NCBI GenBank assembly: GCA_001899005.1
Contig: MKUW01000028.1
Coordinates: 124,001-188,000, forward strand
Direction of reading: 5' to 3'
Source of the DNA: Chloroflexi bacterium 44-23
GTDB taxonomy: Bacteria; Chloroflexota; Anaerolineae; Anaerolineales; Anaerolineaceae
Length of the DNA: 64,000 nucleotides
Below the pieces are notes generated by a model that saw only the letters and a program-made list of their open reading frames with translations, was not told the DNA's origin and made no database searches. Shown one piece after another: positions 25,943 to 34,407 of the stretch; the stretch's first letter is position 1, and each line of letters begins with the position of its first letter. The position numbers and the translations under genes are program-made.

Positions 25943-26581
25943 ATGAAAGATCCGGAAGATAGAGATGACTTTCATGAACAAAGGGAAGGATTTCCAGCCC
26001 TGACTGGCAAAGCTTTAATATTGCAGTCTGCTACAGCTTTGTTTACCTCTAAAGGATTTTACGGAGTATCCATGCGTGAAATTGCGGATGCCAGTCAGAT
26101 GACAAAGGCAGCTCTTTATTACCATTTTAGAGACAAAGATGCTCTCCTGCGTGAAATTTTCAGCAGCTATTTACTGGAATTTGAAGAACACATGCAGGCG
26201 ATCCAGCGCCAGACCAAATCTGCGCGCCAGAGAATCTCCGATCTGGTCGAATATATTATGACCGCATCTCCGCAACGGTTAAGTGTCATTCACCTGATTT
26301 TTATTGAATCGCAACATCTTGATAGTGAATTTCGCCAGGAAATTGGCCAGCAATATCACAACCTGTTTCTTGGGAATCTGGAGGAATTGATCTCTGAAGC
26401 TGTCAAACAAAATGAAATCGTTCCAACGGATCCCCAATTAGCAGCACAAATATTGTTTGGGATGATGCATCTCTATTTTCACCCTCACCAGCAAAAATCC
26501 TTTAGCGAAATGAAACTGGCCAGCCAATTAATTCAGCGTATCTTTTTTGAAGGTTTGCAAACTGGTCCAGATAAGGCGTAG
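25943..26581 (+). CDS. TetR-family transcriptional regulator
   Basis: A 212-residue repressor. The N-terminal helix-turn-helix (about residues 25-70) has A-T-A-L-F-T-S-K-G-F-Y-G-V-S-M-R-E-I-A and M-T-K-A-A-L-Y-Y-H-F-R-D-K-D-A-L, the TetR signature. The C-terminal ligand-binding region is helical and of normal length. I choose the ATG at 25943 because AAGGA lies seven bases upstream. A TTG two codons earlier is possible. It likely binds the palindrome at 24481-24498 and controls itself and the pump. Confidence 0.9.
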   Translation: MKDPEDRDDFHEQREGFPALTGKALILQSATALFTSKGFYGVSMREIADASQMTKAALYYHFRDKDALLREIFSSYLLEFEEHMQAIQRQTKSARQRISDLVEYIMTASPQRLSVIHLIFIESQHLDSEFRQEIGQQYHNLFLGNLEELISEAVKQNEIVPTDPQLAAQILFGMMHLYFHPHQQKSFSEMKLASQLIQRIFFEGLQTGPDKA

Positions 26582-26656
26582 ATCCAAATGAGATCATAAA
26601 GTAGAATGTAAAATCTCATTAATGCTCATTTTTCAATATTAAGGAAGACTGTACCC

Positions 26657-27421
26657 ATGAATGTAATCGCCCCAATTTTAGAATTTGACCCCGATCGAAG
26701 TGCGATTCTTAACCCGGATATGATTCACACAGATTTGAATGCCCCTCTGAAAGCAGTGCCATGCTTTTTCTATGAATTAATGCAGGAGTTATGGAACAAA
26801 GGGGAGTTGAAATTATTCACTCATCTAAAATCTGAATTGGGCAATCTTCCTTTATACCTTTACCAAATAAGGGATCAAGAAATTTTGGTTTATCAAGCCG
26901 GTTTGGGGGCACCGCTTTCGGCAGGCATGCTGGAGGAAGTGATTGCTTTGGGCAGCCGTCAATTTATCGTCTGTGGTGGTTGTGGCGTTTTGGATGATCA
27001 TGTTGATGTTGGGCATCCATTTATTCTTACCGGCGCCGTTCGCGATGAAGGTGTTTCCTACCACTATCTGCCTGCCAGTCGTGAGGTAAATGCCCATCCA
27101 AGCGCTGTTAAGGCTTTGCAAGATGTGCTTGCTTCCCATCACATTTCCTATAACCTAAGCAAAACCTGGACAACTGATGCAATTTACCGTGAAACAACCG
27201 CCCGGCGTGCAAGAAGGTTGGAGGAAGGTTGTGAGGTAGTCGAGATGGAAGCGGCAGCCTTCTTTGCGGTAGCGCAGTTTCGGCAGGTGGTGCTTGGGCA
27301 AATAGTGTACGGGGGAGATCTGGTAAAACCGGAGGGTTGGGATAAGCGTAACTGGTCAAGCCGTAGCGACACCAGGCGTTTATTGTTCGATCTGGCCGTC
27401 GAGGCTGTACTAAGAATTTAA
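26657..27421 (+). CDS. Nucleoside phosphorylase (PNP/UDP family)
   Basis: A 254-residue enzyme of the NP-I family that splits nucleosides with phosphate. The core segments are Y-Q-A-G-L-G-A-P-L-S-A (phosphate-binding region), F-I-V-C-G-G-C-G-V-L, T-W-T-T-D-A-I-Y-R-E-T and the ribose-binding motif V-V-E-M-E-A-A-A near residue 195. These place it near uridine phosphorylases, but the base preference is uncertain. It stands alone with two hairpins behind it. Confidence 0.88.
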   Translation: MNVIAPILEFDPDRSAILNPDMIHTDLNAPLKAVPCFFYELMQELWNKGELKLFTHLKSELGNLPLYLYQIRDQEILVYQAGLGAPLSAGMLEEVIALGSRQFIVCGGCGVLDDHVDVGHPFILTGAVRDEGVSYHYLPASREVNAHPSAVKALQDVLASHHISYNLSKTWTTDAIYRETTARRARRLEEGCEVVEMEAAAFFAVAQFRQVVLGQIVYGGDLVKPEGWDKRNWSSRSDTRRLLFDLAVEAVLRI

Positions 27422-27426
27422 AAGAA

Positions 27427-27456
27427 GAACCGCCTACGAAAGAGGAGGCGGTTCTA
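27427..27456 (+). terminator. Hairpin after the nucleoside phosphorylase gene
   Basis: A perfect 10-bp G/C-rich stem (27427-27436 with 27447-27456) with a 10-base loop, starting 6 bases after the stop codon. It has no long T tail. Probably part of the transcript end. Part of it can pair with a segment 100 bases downstream instead. Confidence 0.65.
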
Positions 27457-27465
27457 CCTTGATTG

Positions 27466-27509
27466 CTGTGGCATATTCCTTATCGAATGATCAGGAGGTA
27501 TGCCACAGC
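27466..27509. other. Second hairpin with AGGAGG in its loop
   Basis: An 11-bp perfect stem (27466-27476 with 27499-27509) enclosing a 22-base loop that ends in AGGAGG. It sits inside a larger possible stem formed by 27439-27449 and 27542-27552 (11 bp, perfect). The role is unknown; it may be a bidirectional terminator or a structured RNA. Confidence 0.5.
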
Positions 27510-27669
27510 CTTACGTTGACTACTATCTGTCATGGACATCACCTCCTCTTTCAAAGAATGGCAATTTTAATGTGATTTTTCAATCACTTGATACATTATT
27601 TCATAATTCGCAAAGAAAGTCAATTAAGAATTTACTAATATTCAATTCCTGAATGAATTGGAAACCCTT

Positions 27670-28881
27670 CTACCAATCTGACACAAATGTGAAACGGAAA
27701 CTGCCATCATCTTGCTTTTCCATCCGGCTATTGTAAGCCATTACTTCAACCCAGGTCTTACCAGGTTTTAATGGGAATGGGGTACCATCGGCGTTCAATA
27801 CGGTCAGAACCGAATGCTCAGTCGGTCGAGACCAGGTTACCTCGAATAACTCACCGTCACGGAGCACATAGCCCTTACCGGTGCCCAGCAGGCTGACATC
27901 CAGCACTTCCACGTTTGGCCGGGCATCAATATCGGTATGGCGCACATAAATTATAATGACATTATCGGCTTTAATTGGTTGGTTATTAACCCGATCTACC
28001 AATTGTAGAAAACTTTCCTGGTCTTTACTAACGGCATTTTCGGTGTCGGAAAAACGCAGATAGGCTTTTGTGGCCGGGTCGTAATCCCAGCGATTGTAAA
28101 TGGCACCAGAGAAATGCACATAGGCCGTCTCAGCATCCTGGCCTCCGGGCGGTGTTTGCATTTGGAACAACATACCGTCCAGGTTAGGGCGGGTATTATC
28201 GATACCCATCCGCTGGGTATAAGCATTAACCTGTGAAGTATCCGCCATTTCATAGTTCTTCCCGCCCGGATCGAAACGTTTAATAACACTGGCAGTGTTG
28301 GAGCTTTCAATCATTAAGCGTTGGTAAAATTCGGAACTAACCAGGCGGTTATAGGTGCCTTCATATGCACTTCCGAAAATAAACATGGCACCGTATCCAC
28401 GCACCAAATTAATATCGAATAAACGCGCTGAGCGGATTGGAGCCACTTGCGTTGCATCTTCTCCAAAATAAATAGCTGCAAAACGGGTAGTGCCTAACTC
28501 AGTGTAATATTCATAGACCATATCCGCCGCTGACAGCCCAAATTGTGGGCGATCAGAACGGGGTAGATTTTGAACTTTTACTATTACCGGCCTGCGATTC
28601 ATGATCTCCGGATTTTTAACTTCAAGCCCGGTCAATGGATCAATATTCGCCGGGAAGTCGCTCGGGCCATAGCCCTCCAATGGATAGGATGGGGTTGGTG
28701 TTACCGTGGGGGGAAGTGGGGTGGCGGTCAGAGTTGGTGTCGAGGTAGCCGTAGATGGCTGCAATGCAGTTGGCGATGGTGGCAATGTGTTTTCAATCGT
28801 GGCGGTAGGCACGGCGGTCGTTTTCGCACAACCAAACATTAATAGTGGCAAAATAATTATCGCTATTGTAATTTTCTTCAT
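27670..28881 (-). CDS. DUF3048 (YerB-like) lipoprotein
   Basis: A 403-residue lipoprotein: K-K-I-T, hydrophobic segment, lipobox L-M-F-G-C with the cysteine at 18. A Thr/Pro/Ser-rich linker fills residues 20-70. The DUF3048 domain follows, with N-I-D-P-L-T-G-L, R-R-P-V-I-V-K-V-Q-N, R-P-Q-x-G-L-S-x-A-D-M-V-Y-E and I-R-S-A-R as recognisable blocks. Bacillus YerB is a homologue; the biochemical role is unknown. It is anchored outside the inner membrane. Confidence 0.88.
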   Translation of the reverse strand: MKKITIAIIILPLLMFGCAKTTAVPTATIENTLPPSPTALQPSTATSTPTLTATPLPPTVTPTPSYPLEGYGPSDFPANIDPLTGLEVKNPEIMNRRPVIVKVQNLPRSDRPQFGLSAADMVYEYYTELGTTRFAAIYFGEDATQVAPIRSARLFDINLVRGYGAMFIFGSAYEGTYNRLVSSEFYQRLMIESSNTASVIKRFDPGGKNYEMADTSQVNAYTQRMGIDNTRPNLDGMLFQMQTPPGGQDAETAYVHFSGAIYNRWDYDPATKAYLRFSDTENAVSKDQESFLQLVDRVNNQPIKADNVIIIYVRHTDIDARPNVEVLDVSLLGTGKGYVLRDGELFEVTWSRPTEHSVLTVLNADGTPFPLKPGKTWVEVMAYNSRMEKQDDGSFRFTFVSDW

Positions 28882-29082
28882 TAAAATTTACCTCTACATT
28901 CCCTGTCCGGTACAAATGTTTCCATAACAAACAATAAAAATGATACCCCAATTTAAAAATTAAGACAAATAACCTCATACCACTCCAAGAGCGAAAAGAT
29001 TGGGGTTATTTGTAGAACCCTACATAATCTGACGCGTTTAGATACTGTTTCGTTCCATCTTAAGGTTTTTCAGGAAACATAC

Positions 29083-29928
29083 TTGTCACTGACATCCCTT
29101 GCCCGTATAATCAAACGCATGCGTTTTTCACGTTTCTATAAATTTCTTCACCGAATTTTACCAGCCGTATTAATTGCCGTCGTGCTCGCTGTCACCATCG
29201 CCTGGTTGAATTTCGCCCCTTCCGGTCTACTCGGTAAAATGGATGCCGTTGGATATGCGGTTTGTCATCGCATTGATGCACGCTCTTTTCATCTCGGTGA
29301 TAGGGCCTTGCCTTTGTGCTCACGTTGTTCCGGCATGCATCTGGCCACTTTCTTAAGCCTGGCTTTTCAAACGCTTTATGGAAAACGCACGAAAATGCCT
29401 CCAAAAAAAATTTTAGTCGTTTTGGGCGTATTTGCTGCCGCCTTCGCACTGGATGGCATCAATTCCTATATGCATTTTTTCCCAAATGGCATCTGGCTAT
29501 ATGAGCCGCAAAACTGGTTGCGATTATTGACAGGTAGCGGCTTGGGGATTGGTATCGCTGTTGTGCTTTATCCAATTATTAATCAGGTGTTTTGGAAAGA
29601 ATGGCAGGATGAAGCAGCTATCGCAAACTGGAAAACATTCTTTATTCTGGTTGGATTGGTAGCCTTGCTCGATTTGGCTCTCCTCTCTGATAACCCAATC
29701 ATTTTATATCCTCTCGCCGTGCTTTCAGGTCTGGGTGTGTTGGTCACTCTGAGTTTGTGCTACGGCATGTTGATTGTTATGCTTATTAAGCGCGAAAACG
29801 CATACAAACATTGGCGATCAGCCTGGCTACCCTTGCTCGCTGGCTTTCTGGTGGCCATCTCGCAAACGTATATTATCGACTTCTTCCGTTACCTTGTTAC
29901 CGGCACCTGGGGTGGATTTAATTTATAG
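29083..29928 (+). CDS. DUF2085 membrane protein
   Basis: A 281-residue protein with about six transmembrane segments. The DUF2085 signature, C-H-R-I-D-A-R-S-F, G-D-R-x-L-P-L-C-S-R-C-S-G-M-H, follows the first helix and has three cysteines and two histidines that could bind a metal. The start is TTG at 29083 or an ATG at 29119; both keep the signature. No function is established. It is 8 bases upstream of the DUF4126 gene and co-transcribed with it. Confidence 0.8.
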   Translation: MSLTSLARIIKRMRFSRFYKFLHRILPAVLIAVVLAVTIAWLNFAPSGLLGKMDAVGYAVCHRIDARSFHLGDRALPLCSRCSGMHLATFLSLAFQTLYGKRTKMPPKKILVVLGVFAAAFALDGINSYMHFFPNGIWLYEPQNWLRLLTGSGLGIGIAVVLYPIINQVFWKEWQDEAAIANWKTFFILVGLVALLDLALLSDNPIILYPLAVLSGLGVLVTLSLCYGMLIVMLIKRENAYKHWRSAWLPLLAGFLVAISQTYIIDFFRYLVTGTWGGFNL

Positions 29929-29936
29929 GAGGAAAT

Positions 29937-30488
29937 GTGGAAATATTGGGGATTTTTTCTGCTTTTGGGCTTTCAGCCAGTGCCGGACTTAATGCATACA
30001 TACCGCTGTTGGTAGTGGCTCTGCTGGCCCGCTTCACCAATCTGATCCACTTGCAAAAGCCCTGGGATGCGATTGCATCGTGGTGGATTATCGCGTTGCT
30101 GCTTGTGCTTACTTTAATTGAGTTCTTCGCAGACAAAGTCCCAGCGGTAAATCATGTTAACGACATTATTCAAACATTTATTCGCCCAACTGCCGGTGCA
30201 ATTGTCTTTGCTGCCAGTGCCAAAATCCTGACCGATGTTTCGCCTATTCTCTCACTGGCATGCGGCTTGTTGGTGGCAGGCGGGGTGAATGCAGTAAAAA
30301 CATTTGCAGTTCGCCCGGCAGTTACTGCCACGACCGCAGGGGTGGGCAATGTTCCAGTCAGCATCGCTGAGGATTTGCTTTCCACACTGGTTTCATTACT
30401 TGCGATCATCGTTCCAATTGTTATGGTCATTCTGGTGATCATCACCGCAGCCTGGTGGATTTCCAAAAGAGAATTACAAAAAACCTAA
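29937..30488 (+). CDS. DUF4126 membrane protein, GTG start
   Basis: A 183-residue protein with four or five helices. The N-terminal G-L-S-A-S-A-G-L-N-A-Y-I-P-L-L and the mid-segment A-D-K-V-P-A-V-N-H-V-N-D are DUF4126 marks. The GTG at 29937 is preceded by TAGGAGG, which fixes the start. Function unknown. Paired with the DUF2085 gene. Confidence 0.82.
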   Translation: MEILGIFSAFGLSASAGLNAYIPLLVVALLARFTNLIHLQKPWDAIASWWIIALLLVLTLIEFFADKVPAVNHVNDIIQTFIRPTAGAIVFAASAKILTDVSPILSLACGLLVAGGVNAVKTFAVRPAVTATTAGVGNVPVSIAEDLLSTLVSLLAIIVPIVMVILVIITAAWWISKRELQKT

Positions 30489-30610
30489 ACAATTCATCTA
30501 AATCGCTTTGAAAAGGTCATATTTATACTTTCATAATTTGGTTTTTTTTGTATACTTAACCAAAATGAAATTCGCATTTTTTTAATTTAAATAGAAAGAG
30601 GAGAAACCCC

Positions 30611-30985
30611 ATGGACTCAGATCAAAATAATGATATGACCGTTCCGTCACCAAATGAACCGCCGAAACCAGAACCCTCGGTTCCACAGCCGGAAAGGTTG
30701 GTGGAAGTGCCAAGCTACTCTTCCCAACCTTTACAAGGTGAGCCGGTAGTGGGTCATGAAGTGCCTGACTACGGAACTGGCGGAGTCGTTCCTCCACCCG
30801 TGAAGAAAGACAATAAGAAAGTTTGGATTATTGTTGCCATTGTGATTGTGCTATTATGCTGCTGTTGTCTCATCGTTGCTTTCGTAGTCACAAAGAATAC
30901 ATTTGGTAGCTTTAACTTTCAAGAATGGCAAAATTTATTAGATGATTACAGCCAAATAATCCATCTCATGCCGGCATTTATTTAG
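30611..30985 (+). CDS. Single-pass membrane protein with Pro-rich N-terminus
   Basis: A 124-residue protein with a strong ribosome binding site (GAGGAG). Residues 1-70 are polar and rich in Pro, Glu and Val, and K-K-D-N-K-K leads into one transmembrane helix (about 72-95) that contains four cysteines in a row. A short outer tail of about 30 residues follows. I recognise no family. Orientation and role are not evident. Confidence 0.65.
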   Translation: MDSDQNNDMTVPSPNEPPKPEPSVPQPERLVEVPSYSSQPLQGEPVVGHEVPDYGTGGVVPPPVKKDNKKVWIIVAIVIVLLCCCCLIVAFVVTKNTFGSFNFQEWQNLLDDYSQIIHLMPAFI

Positions 30986-31014
30986 TCATCGCTAACTTTT
31001 CTGGTTGAACACAT

Positions 31015-31042
31015 ACGCCACCCAGGAGAAATTGGGTGGCGT
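31015..31042 (+). terminator. Terminator hairpin after the Pro-rich membrane protein gene
   Basis: A perfect 10-bp stem (31015-31024 with 31033-31042) with an 8-base loop and an AT-rich tail, between two convergent genes. Confidence 0.65.
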
Positions 31043-31122
31043 AATTAATATACAAACTACCTTTTAAATTGCCGCAAGAATAGACCCAAACCACCGCATC
31101 GTTTTTTGCTGATAATTAAAGC

Positions 31123-32289
31123 CTAAAACCCGCCCGGCCCATAAAATTTGGGGTCTGTTGGAGTCTCACCGGAGGGATCCCAGACATAAACCCAATCGCC
31201 GACGTTTGCCCAATCATAGACCACTTTGGCATCCCCGATTGAAAGGTTTACACAGCCATGACTTTGTGGATATCCAAACAATGTCCGCCAGTATGCGCCA
31301 TGGATAGCACGCGCTTCATCGTAATAGAGAGTCCAGGGAACGTCTTGCAAGTAATAATAATCCGAACGGTCCGCTTCAAAAGATCCGCTCATATCCGTTT
31401 TATCAAGTTTTTCGTAAATCTGAAACAAACCGGGCTGAGTAAAAAATGGATCCAAGCCGCTGGCCATTAACGTGGCAAAAACAAGACGGCCGTTTTCATA
31501 GATACCCAATGTCTGATCGTACAGGTTCAACTCAATCCAACGACCGTTATCGACTCCATCCGGAGGGGTTAAATTAACGGTGAATTGCCTAATCTTGCGC
31601 CGTTCAACCCACTGGTCCCAACCAATCATATACCAGGTGGTGCCATTTGCTTCTGCTGTGTCGTAGATCTGCACCAGATTCTCTCGGTGAAGTTTTTTGC
31701 CAGTCAAAGGCGAGCTGTAACCCGGGGCAGCCTGTACAGTTGCCTCGTCAATAATCCATCCAAACGAGTTGGACGGGTTTTGATAAAAGTACAGTCCTTG
31801 AAAACGTCCTGATGTAATGCAACATTCTGTGTTTGCTTCACCCGCTTCTATCCAATAGCCATTTGCCAGCTGATAGTAAATGCCGTTATCAGTATCTTCC
31901 CGATCAAATTTGGTTAGGTATTTCATGCCTGCTTCCATCATACTGGCCGGGTTACGCGCAATGGCTGCATCCAGACTGGCATATAAAGGGAAGGCATTAT
32001 CGCCAACTTTTATATACGATAAATTACTATATACAAGATTTGGATCCGGGCTATATGCAGGTAAAGGCTTGAATGGAATGGGAATTCCTTTTACCGCCAT
32101 ACTGGTCAGAAAATTGGAGGGTCCCAGCGGCAAGCATGAGCTTGGAGATTGCGAATAAACAGCCGGCAAACAAAGTGCATCACCGGCAAACGGTTCGGTC
32201 TCAGCCGCTTTTACAGGCGTGACTTCAATCAAAAACATCCAGAGCGCTATGCTTATAATTGCAAGTGCAATTGAATTTCTTTCTAACAT
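31123..32289 (-). CDS. L,D-transpeptidase (YkuD domain), secreted
   Basis: A 388-residue exported enzyme. The signal peptide ends around residue 30 (VKAAETE). The C-terminal YkuD domain (about residues 245-375) holds the active-site motif H-G-x-Y-W-R-x-x-F-G-x-x-x-S-H-G-C-V-N-L, with the nucleophilic cysteine in S-H-G-C. The N-terminal half is probably a substrate-recognition or SH3-like region. Such enzymes make 3-3 peptidoglycan crosslinks or attach proteins to the wall. AAAGGG lies upstream of the ATG. Confidence 0.9.
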   Translation of the reverse strand: MLERNSIALAIISIALWMFLIEVTPVKAAETEPFAGDALCLPAVYSQSPSSCLPLGPSNFLTSMAVKGIPIPFKPLPAYSPDPNLVYSNLSYIKVGDNAFPLYASLDAAIARNPASMMEAGMKYLTKFDREDTDNGIYYQLANGYWIEAGEANTECCITSGRFQGLYFYQNPSNSFGWIIDEATVQAAPGYSSPLTGKKLHRENLVQIYDTAEANGTTWYMIGWDQWVERRKIRQFTVNLTPPDGVDNGRWIELNLYDQTLGIYENGRLVFATLMASGLDPFFTQPGLFQIYEKLDKTDMSGSFEADRSDYYYLQDVPWTLYYDEARAIHGAYWRTLFGYPQSHGCVNLSIGDAKVVYDWANVGDWVYVWDPSGETPTDPKFYGPGGF

Positions 32290-32558
32290 TTCTTTAAACC
32301 CTTTATTGGTACCTTTTTATTAAAGCTGGGTTGAGAAGTGCCTTTAGGCTGGCAATCGGCTGCCGAAAAAACCGCTCTCCCTAATTTTTGAAAAGATACT
32401 TTAACTGTCATTTCTGTTAATTTCATATTGCGATTCTAACAGATTTATCAGTTTGTGAGGCCTTTCGCTTAAATAATGGTTCAACCTGAGACAATTAAAC
32501 CACAAAATTGGATAATTTGGATAAACTTAACTTAATATTGATTTCCAAAGGAGCTCAA

Positions 32559-32882
32559 GTGGCAGAATTACAGCAAAATGAAGTTCACAAAATTGATCAA
32601 CTTCTACAAGTTCAAAGTGGTGCAGTAGTCAGCCGTACGGTAATTAATCAAAAGAACGGCACGATTACATTGTTTGCTTTTGATGCCGGTGAAGGGTTAA
32701 GCGAACACGCTGCCCCGTATAACGCCTATGCCCAGGTGATTGAGGGAAAATTGGATGTTACCATTTCCGGTAAGCCTTTTTCGCTCACGAACGGCGAAAT
32801 AATCATTATGCCCGCCAACCAGCCTCATGCACTCAAAGCAGAATCGGCAGTAAAGATGCTGCTGGTTATGATTCGCTCTTAG
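32559..32882 (+). CDS. Cupin-domain protein, GTG start
   Basis: A 107-residue single-cupin protein. The barrel has E-H-A-A-P-Y-N-A-Y-A-Q-V-I-E-G (first motif, with H and E) and I-I-M-P-A-N-Q-P-H-A-L (second motif, with H). I start at the GTG at 32559 because AAAGGAG stands five bases before it. The frame is open to a TTG at 32508 without such support. Small cupins of this sort bind a metal and act as sensors or simple enzymes. Ligand unknown. Confidence 0.8.
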   Translation: MAELQQNEVHKIDQLLQVQSGAVVSRTVINQKNGTITLFAFDAGEGLSEHAAPYNAYAQVIEGKLDVTISGKPFSLTNGEIIIMPANQPHALKAESAVKMLLVMIRS

Positions 32883-33085
32883 CATTCTTCTCAAGCAAAT
32901 TCTTAATATTCTGTTTTCCGGTGCGAATAACACATATTCCATTCTTTGCGATTCCACTTTTGGGGTGCACAAGGCGAATTTCGCTATCCTCATTATTTGT
33001 GCTTAGTTCATACAAATCGCTTTTCGATAGCGGAGCGATGCCTCTCCATGTATAATCATATTAACGAATTAACCTGGAGGAAATT

Positions 33086-33298
33086 ATGTCTGAACACATT
33101 TATAAAAAGATAGAACTGGTTGGGTCATCAAAAATCAGCATGGAAGATGCTATTCAGAAAGCAGTTGCCAAAGCAGGCGAAACGCTAAAGAATTTACGCT
33201 GGTTCGAGGTGGTGGAAACCCGTGGTCAAATCGAGCATAATAGCGTTGCCTACTGGCAGGTCACCGTGAAAATTGGCTTTACTGTGGGTGAAGAATAA
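33086..33298 (+). CDS. Dodecin-family flavin-binding protein
   Basis: A 70-residue dodecin. The sequence fits the family throughout: [34 protein letters not shown] and a closing beta strand W-Q-V-T-V-K-I-G-F. The tryptophan of L-R-W is the one that stacks on flavin. Dodecins form hollow 12-mers that store or buffer flavins. TGGAGGAAATT precedes the ATG. Confidence 0.92.
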   Translation: MSEHIYKKIELVGSSKISMEDAIQKAVAKAGETLKNLRWFEVVETRGQIEHNSVAYWQVTVKIGFTVGEE

Positions 33299-33697
33299 TA
33301 AACCTGCAGCATTAAAAAAAGAAAATCCGTCCGGTTTCAATGACTGGATATTTTCCAATCAGATTTTCTAAATTGAATGAGATGGAACATGCCTTTACAG
33401 TTTCACCAAGATCTCGTGAATCAACCATAATCTATCAAGATCGTAACCGATACTACAGAAGACGGGTTGGTTAGCTCCCTGGGGTTATGCATTCATAATT
33501 AATCCAAAGGTGGCTAAGAAATAGTGATGCATTTTTTTGAGGGTGGGTAAGTCAATTCTCGTTTTCACAGAAAAACTGCTCTGCTTTATCAAGCGTCCAC
33601 AAACCTTCTCCAATCGAAAAAAAGTTAAAATAGTTTTTTTAATACCCCTAATTGTAAAGACAATTATTGTACAAATCCTTAATAATAAGAGGGATTC
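33299..33697. other. Intergenic region with imperfect hairpin near 33320-33355
   Basis: About 400 bases between dodecin and the flavin-reductase-like gene. Right after dodecin, GAAAAT and ATTTTC flank a shorter imperfect stem (TCCGGT with ACTGGA), which could be the dodecin terminator. The remainder is AT-rich, with no coding signal. A promoter for the next gene is likely near its right end but no clear boxes stand out. Confidence 0.4.
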
Positions 33698-34225
33698 ATG
33701 AATCGCATTTCAATTGACATAGAAAAATGGCAGATAAAACCACATGACCTCTGGGATAATCAGTGGTTGCTATTAACCAGTGGAGATTTTTCAAGCGGTG
33801 AATTCAATTGCATGACGGTCGGTTGGGGAAGTTTTGGCACAATGTGGAACAAACCATTTGCCATGGTGGTCGTGCGTCCGCAGCGGTATACGTATCAGTT
33901 TATGGAAAAGTATCCAGATTTCTCGCTTTGTGCTTTCCAAGGAGAAGATCAGCCGGCATTGAGTTTACTGGGTAAAAAATCAGGTCGGGATGGCAACAAA
34001 ATTAAATTGGCTGGTTTGACGCCTATCGCGTCAAGCCAGATTCAGGCTCCAATTTTTCAGGAAGCAATCCTGGCAATAGAATGCAAGAAAACCTACTGGC
34101 ATGATTTCAATCCGCAGCATTTCCTGGCCGGTGAGATTCATTCAAAATATCCGCTTAAAGATTATCATCGCGTTTATTTTGGTGAAATTTTAACCATAAA
34201 TGCAACAGAAGCCTTTAATGGGTAA
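33698..34225 (+). CDS. Flavin reductase-like (FMN-binding split barrel) protein
   Basis: A 175-residue protein with the split-barrel fold of flavin reductases. Recognisable stretches are W-L-L-L-T-S-G-D, N-C-M-T-V-G-W-G-S-F-G (FMN loop) and F-A-M-V-V-V-R-P-Q-R-Y-T-Y. It probably binds FMN and reduces a small substrate or passes electrons. Partner unknown. Close to the dodecin gene, which is also flavin-linked, but 400 bases apart. Confidence 0.82.
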   Translation: MNRISIDIEKWQIKPHDLWDNQWLLLTSGDFSSGEFNCMTVGWGSFGTMWNKPFAMVVVRPQRYTYQFMEKYPDFSLCAFQGEDQPALSLLGKKSGRDGNKIKLAGLTPIASSQIQAPIFQEAILAIECKKTYWHDFNPQHFLAGEIHSKYPLKDYHRVYFGEILTINATEAFNG

Positions 34226-34407
34226 TCTGCCCCAATAACAAATATCCCCAACTCGAACCTCTTCGATTTAATGGATTGTGAATATTTCTGGCCGAAAAAA
34301 TTGCAGAAATTTGTCCACTGGTCTATACTAAATAAGGTGCATTCTATTTATCCGCAGCACGAAGGTTCATATTAAAGGCGGAATGATCCCATTTATGAAA
34401 AGTGATT

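Noticed and set aside
27501..27653. 50-codon frame starting MPQPYVDYY after AGGAGG
   Set aside because: The ribosome-site-like sequence is only one base from the ATG, too close, and lies in a hairpin loop and stem. More likely structure than gene.
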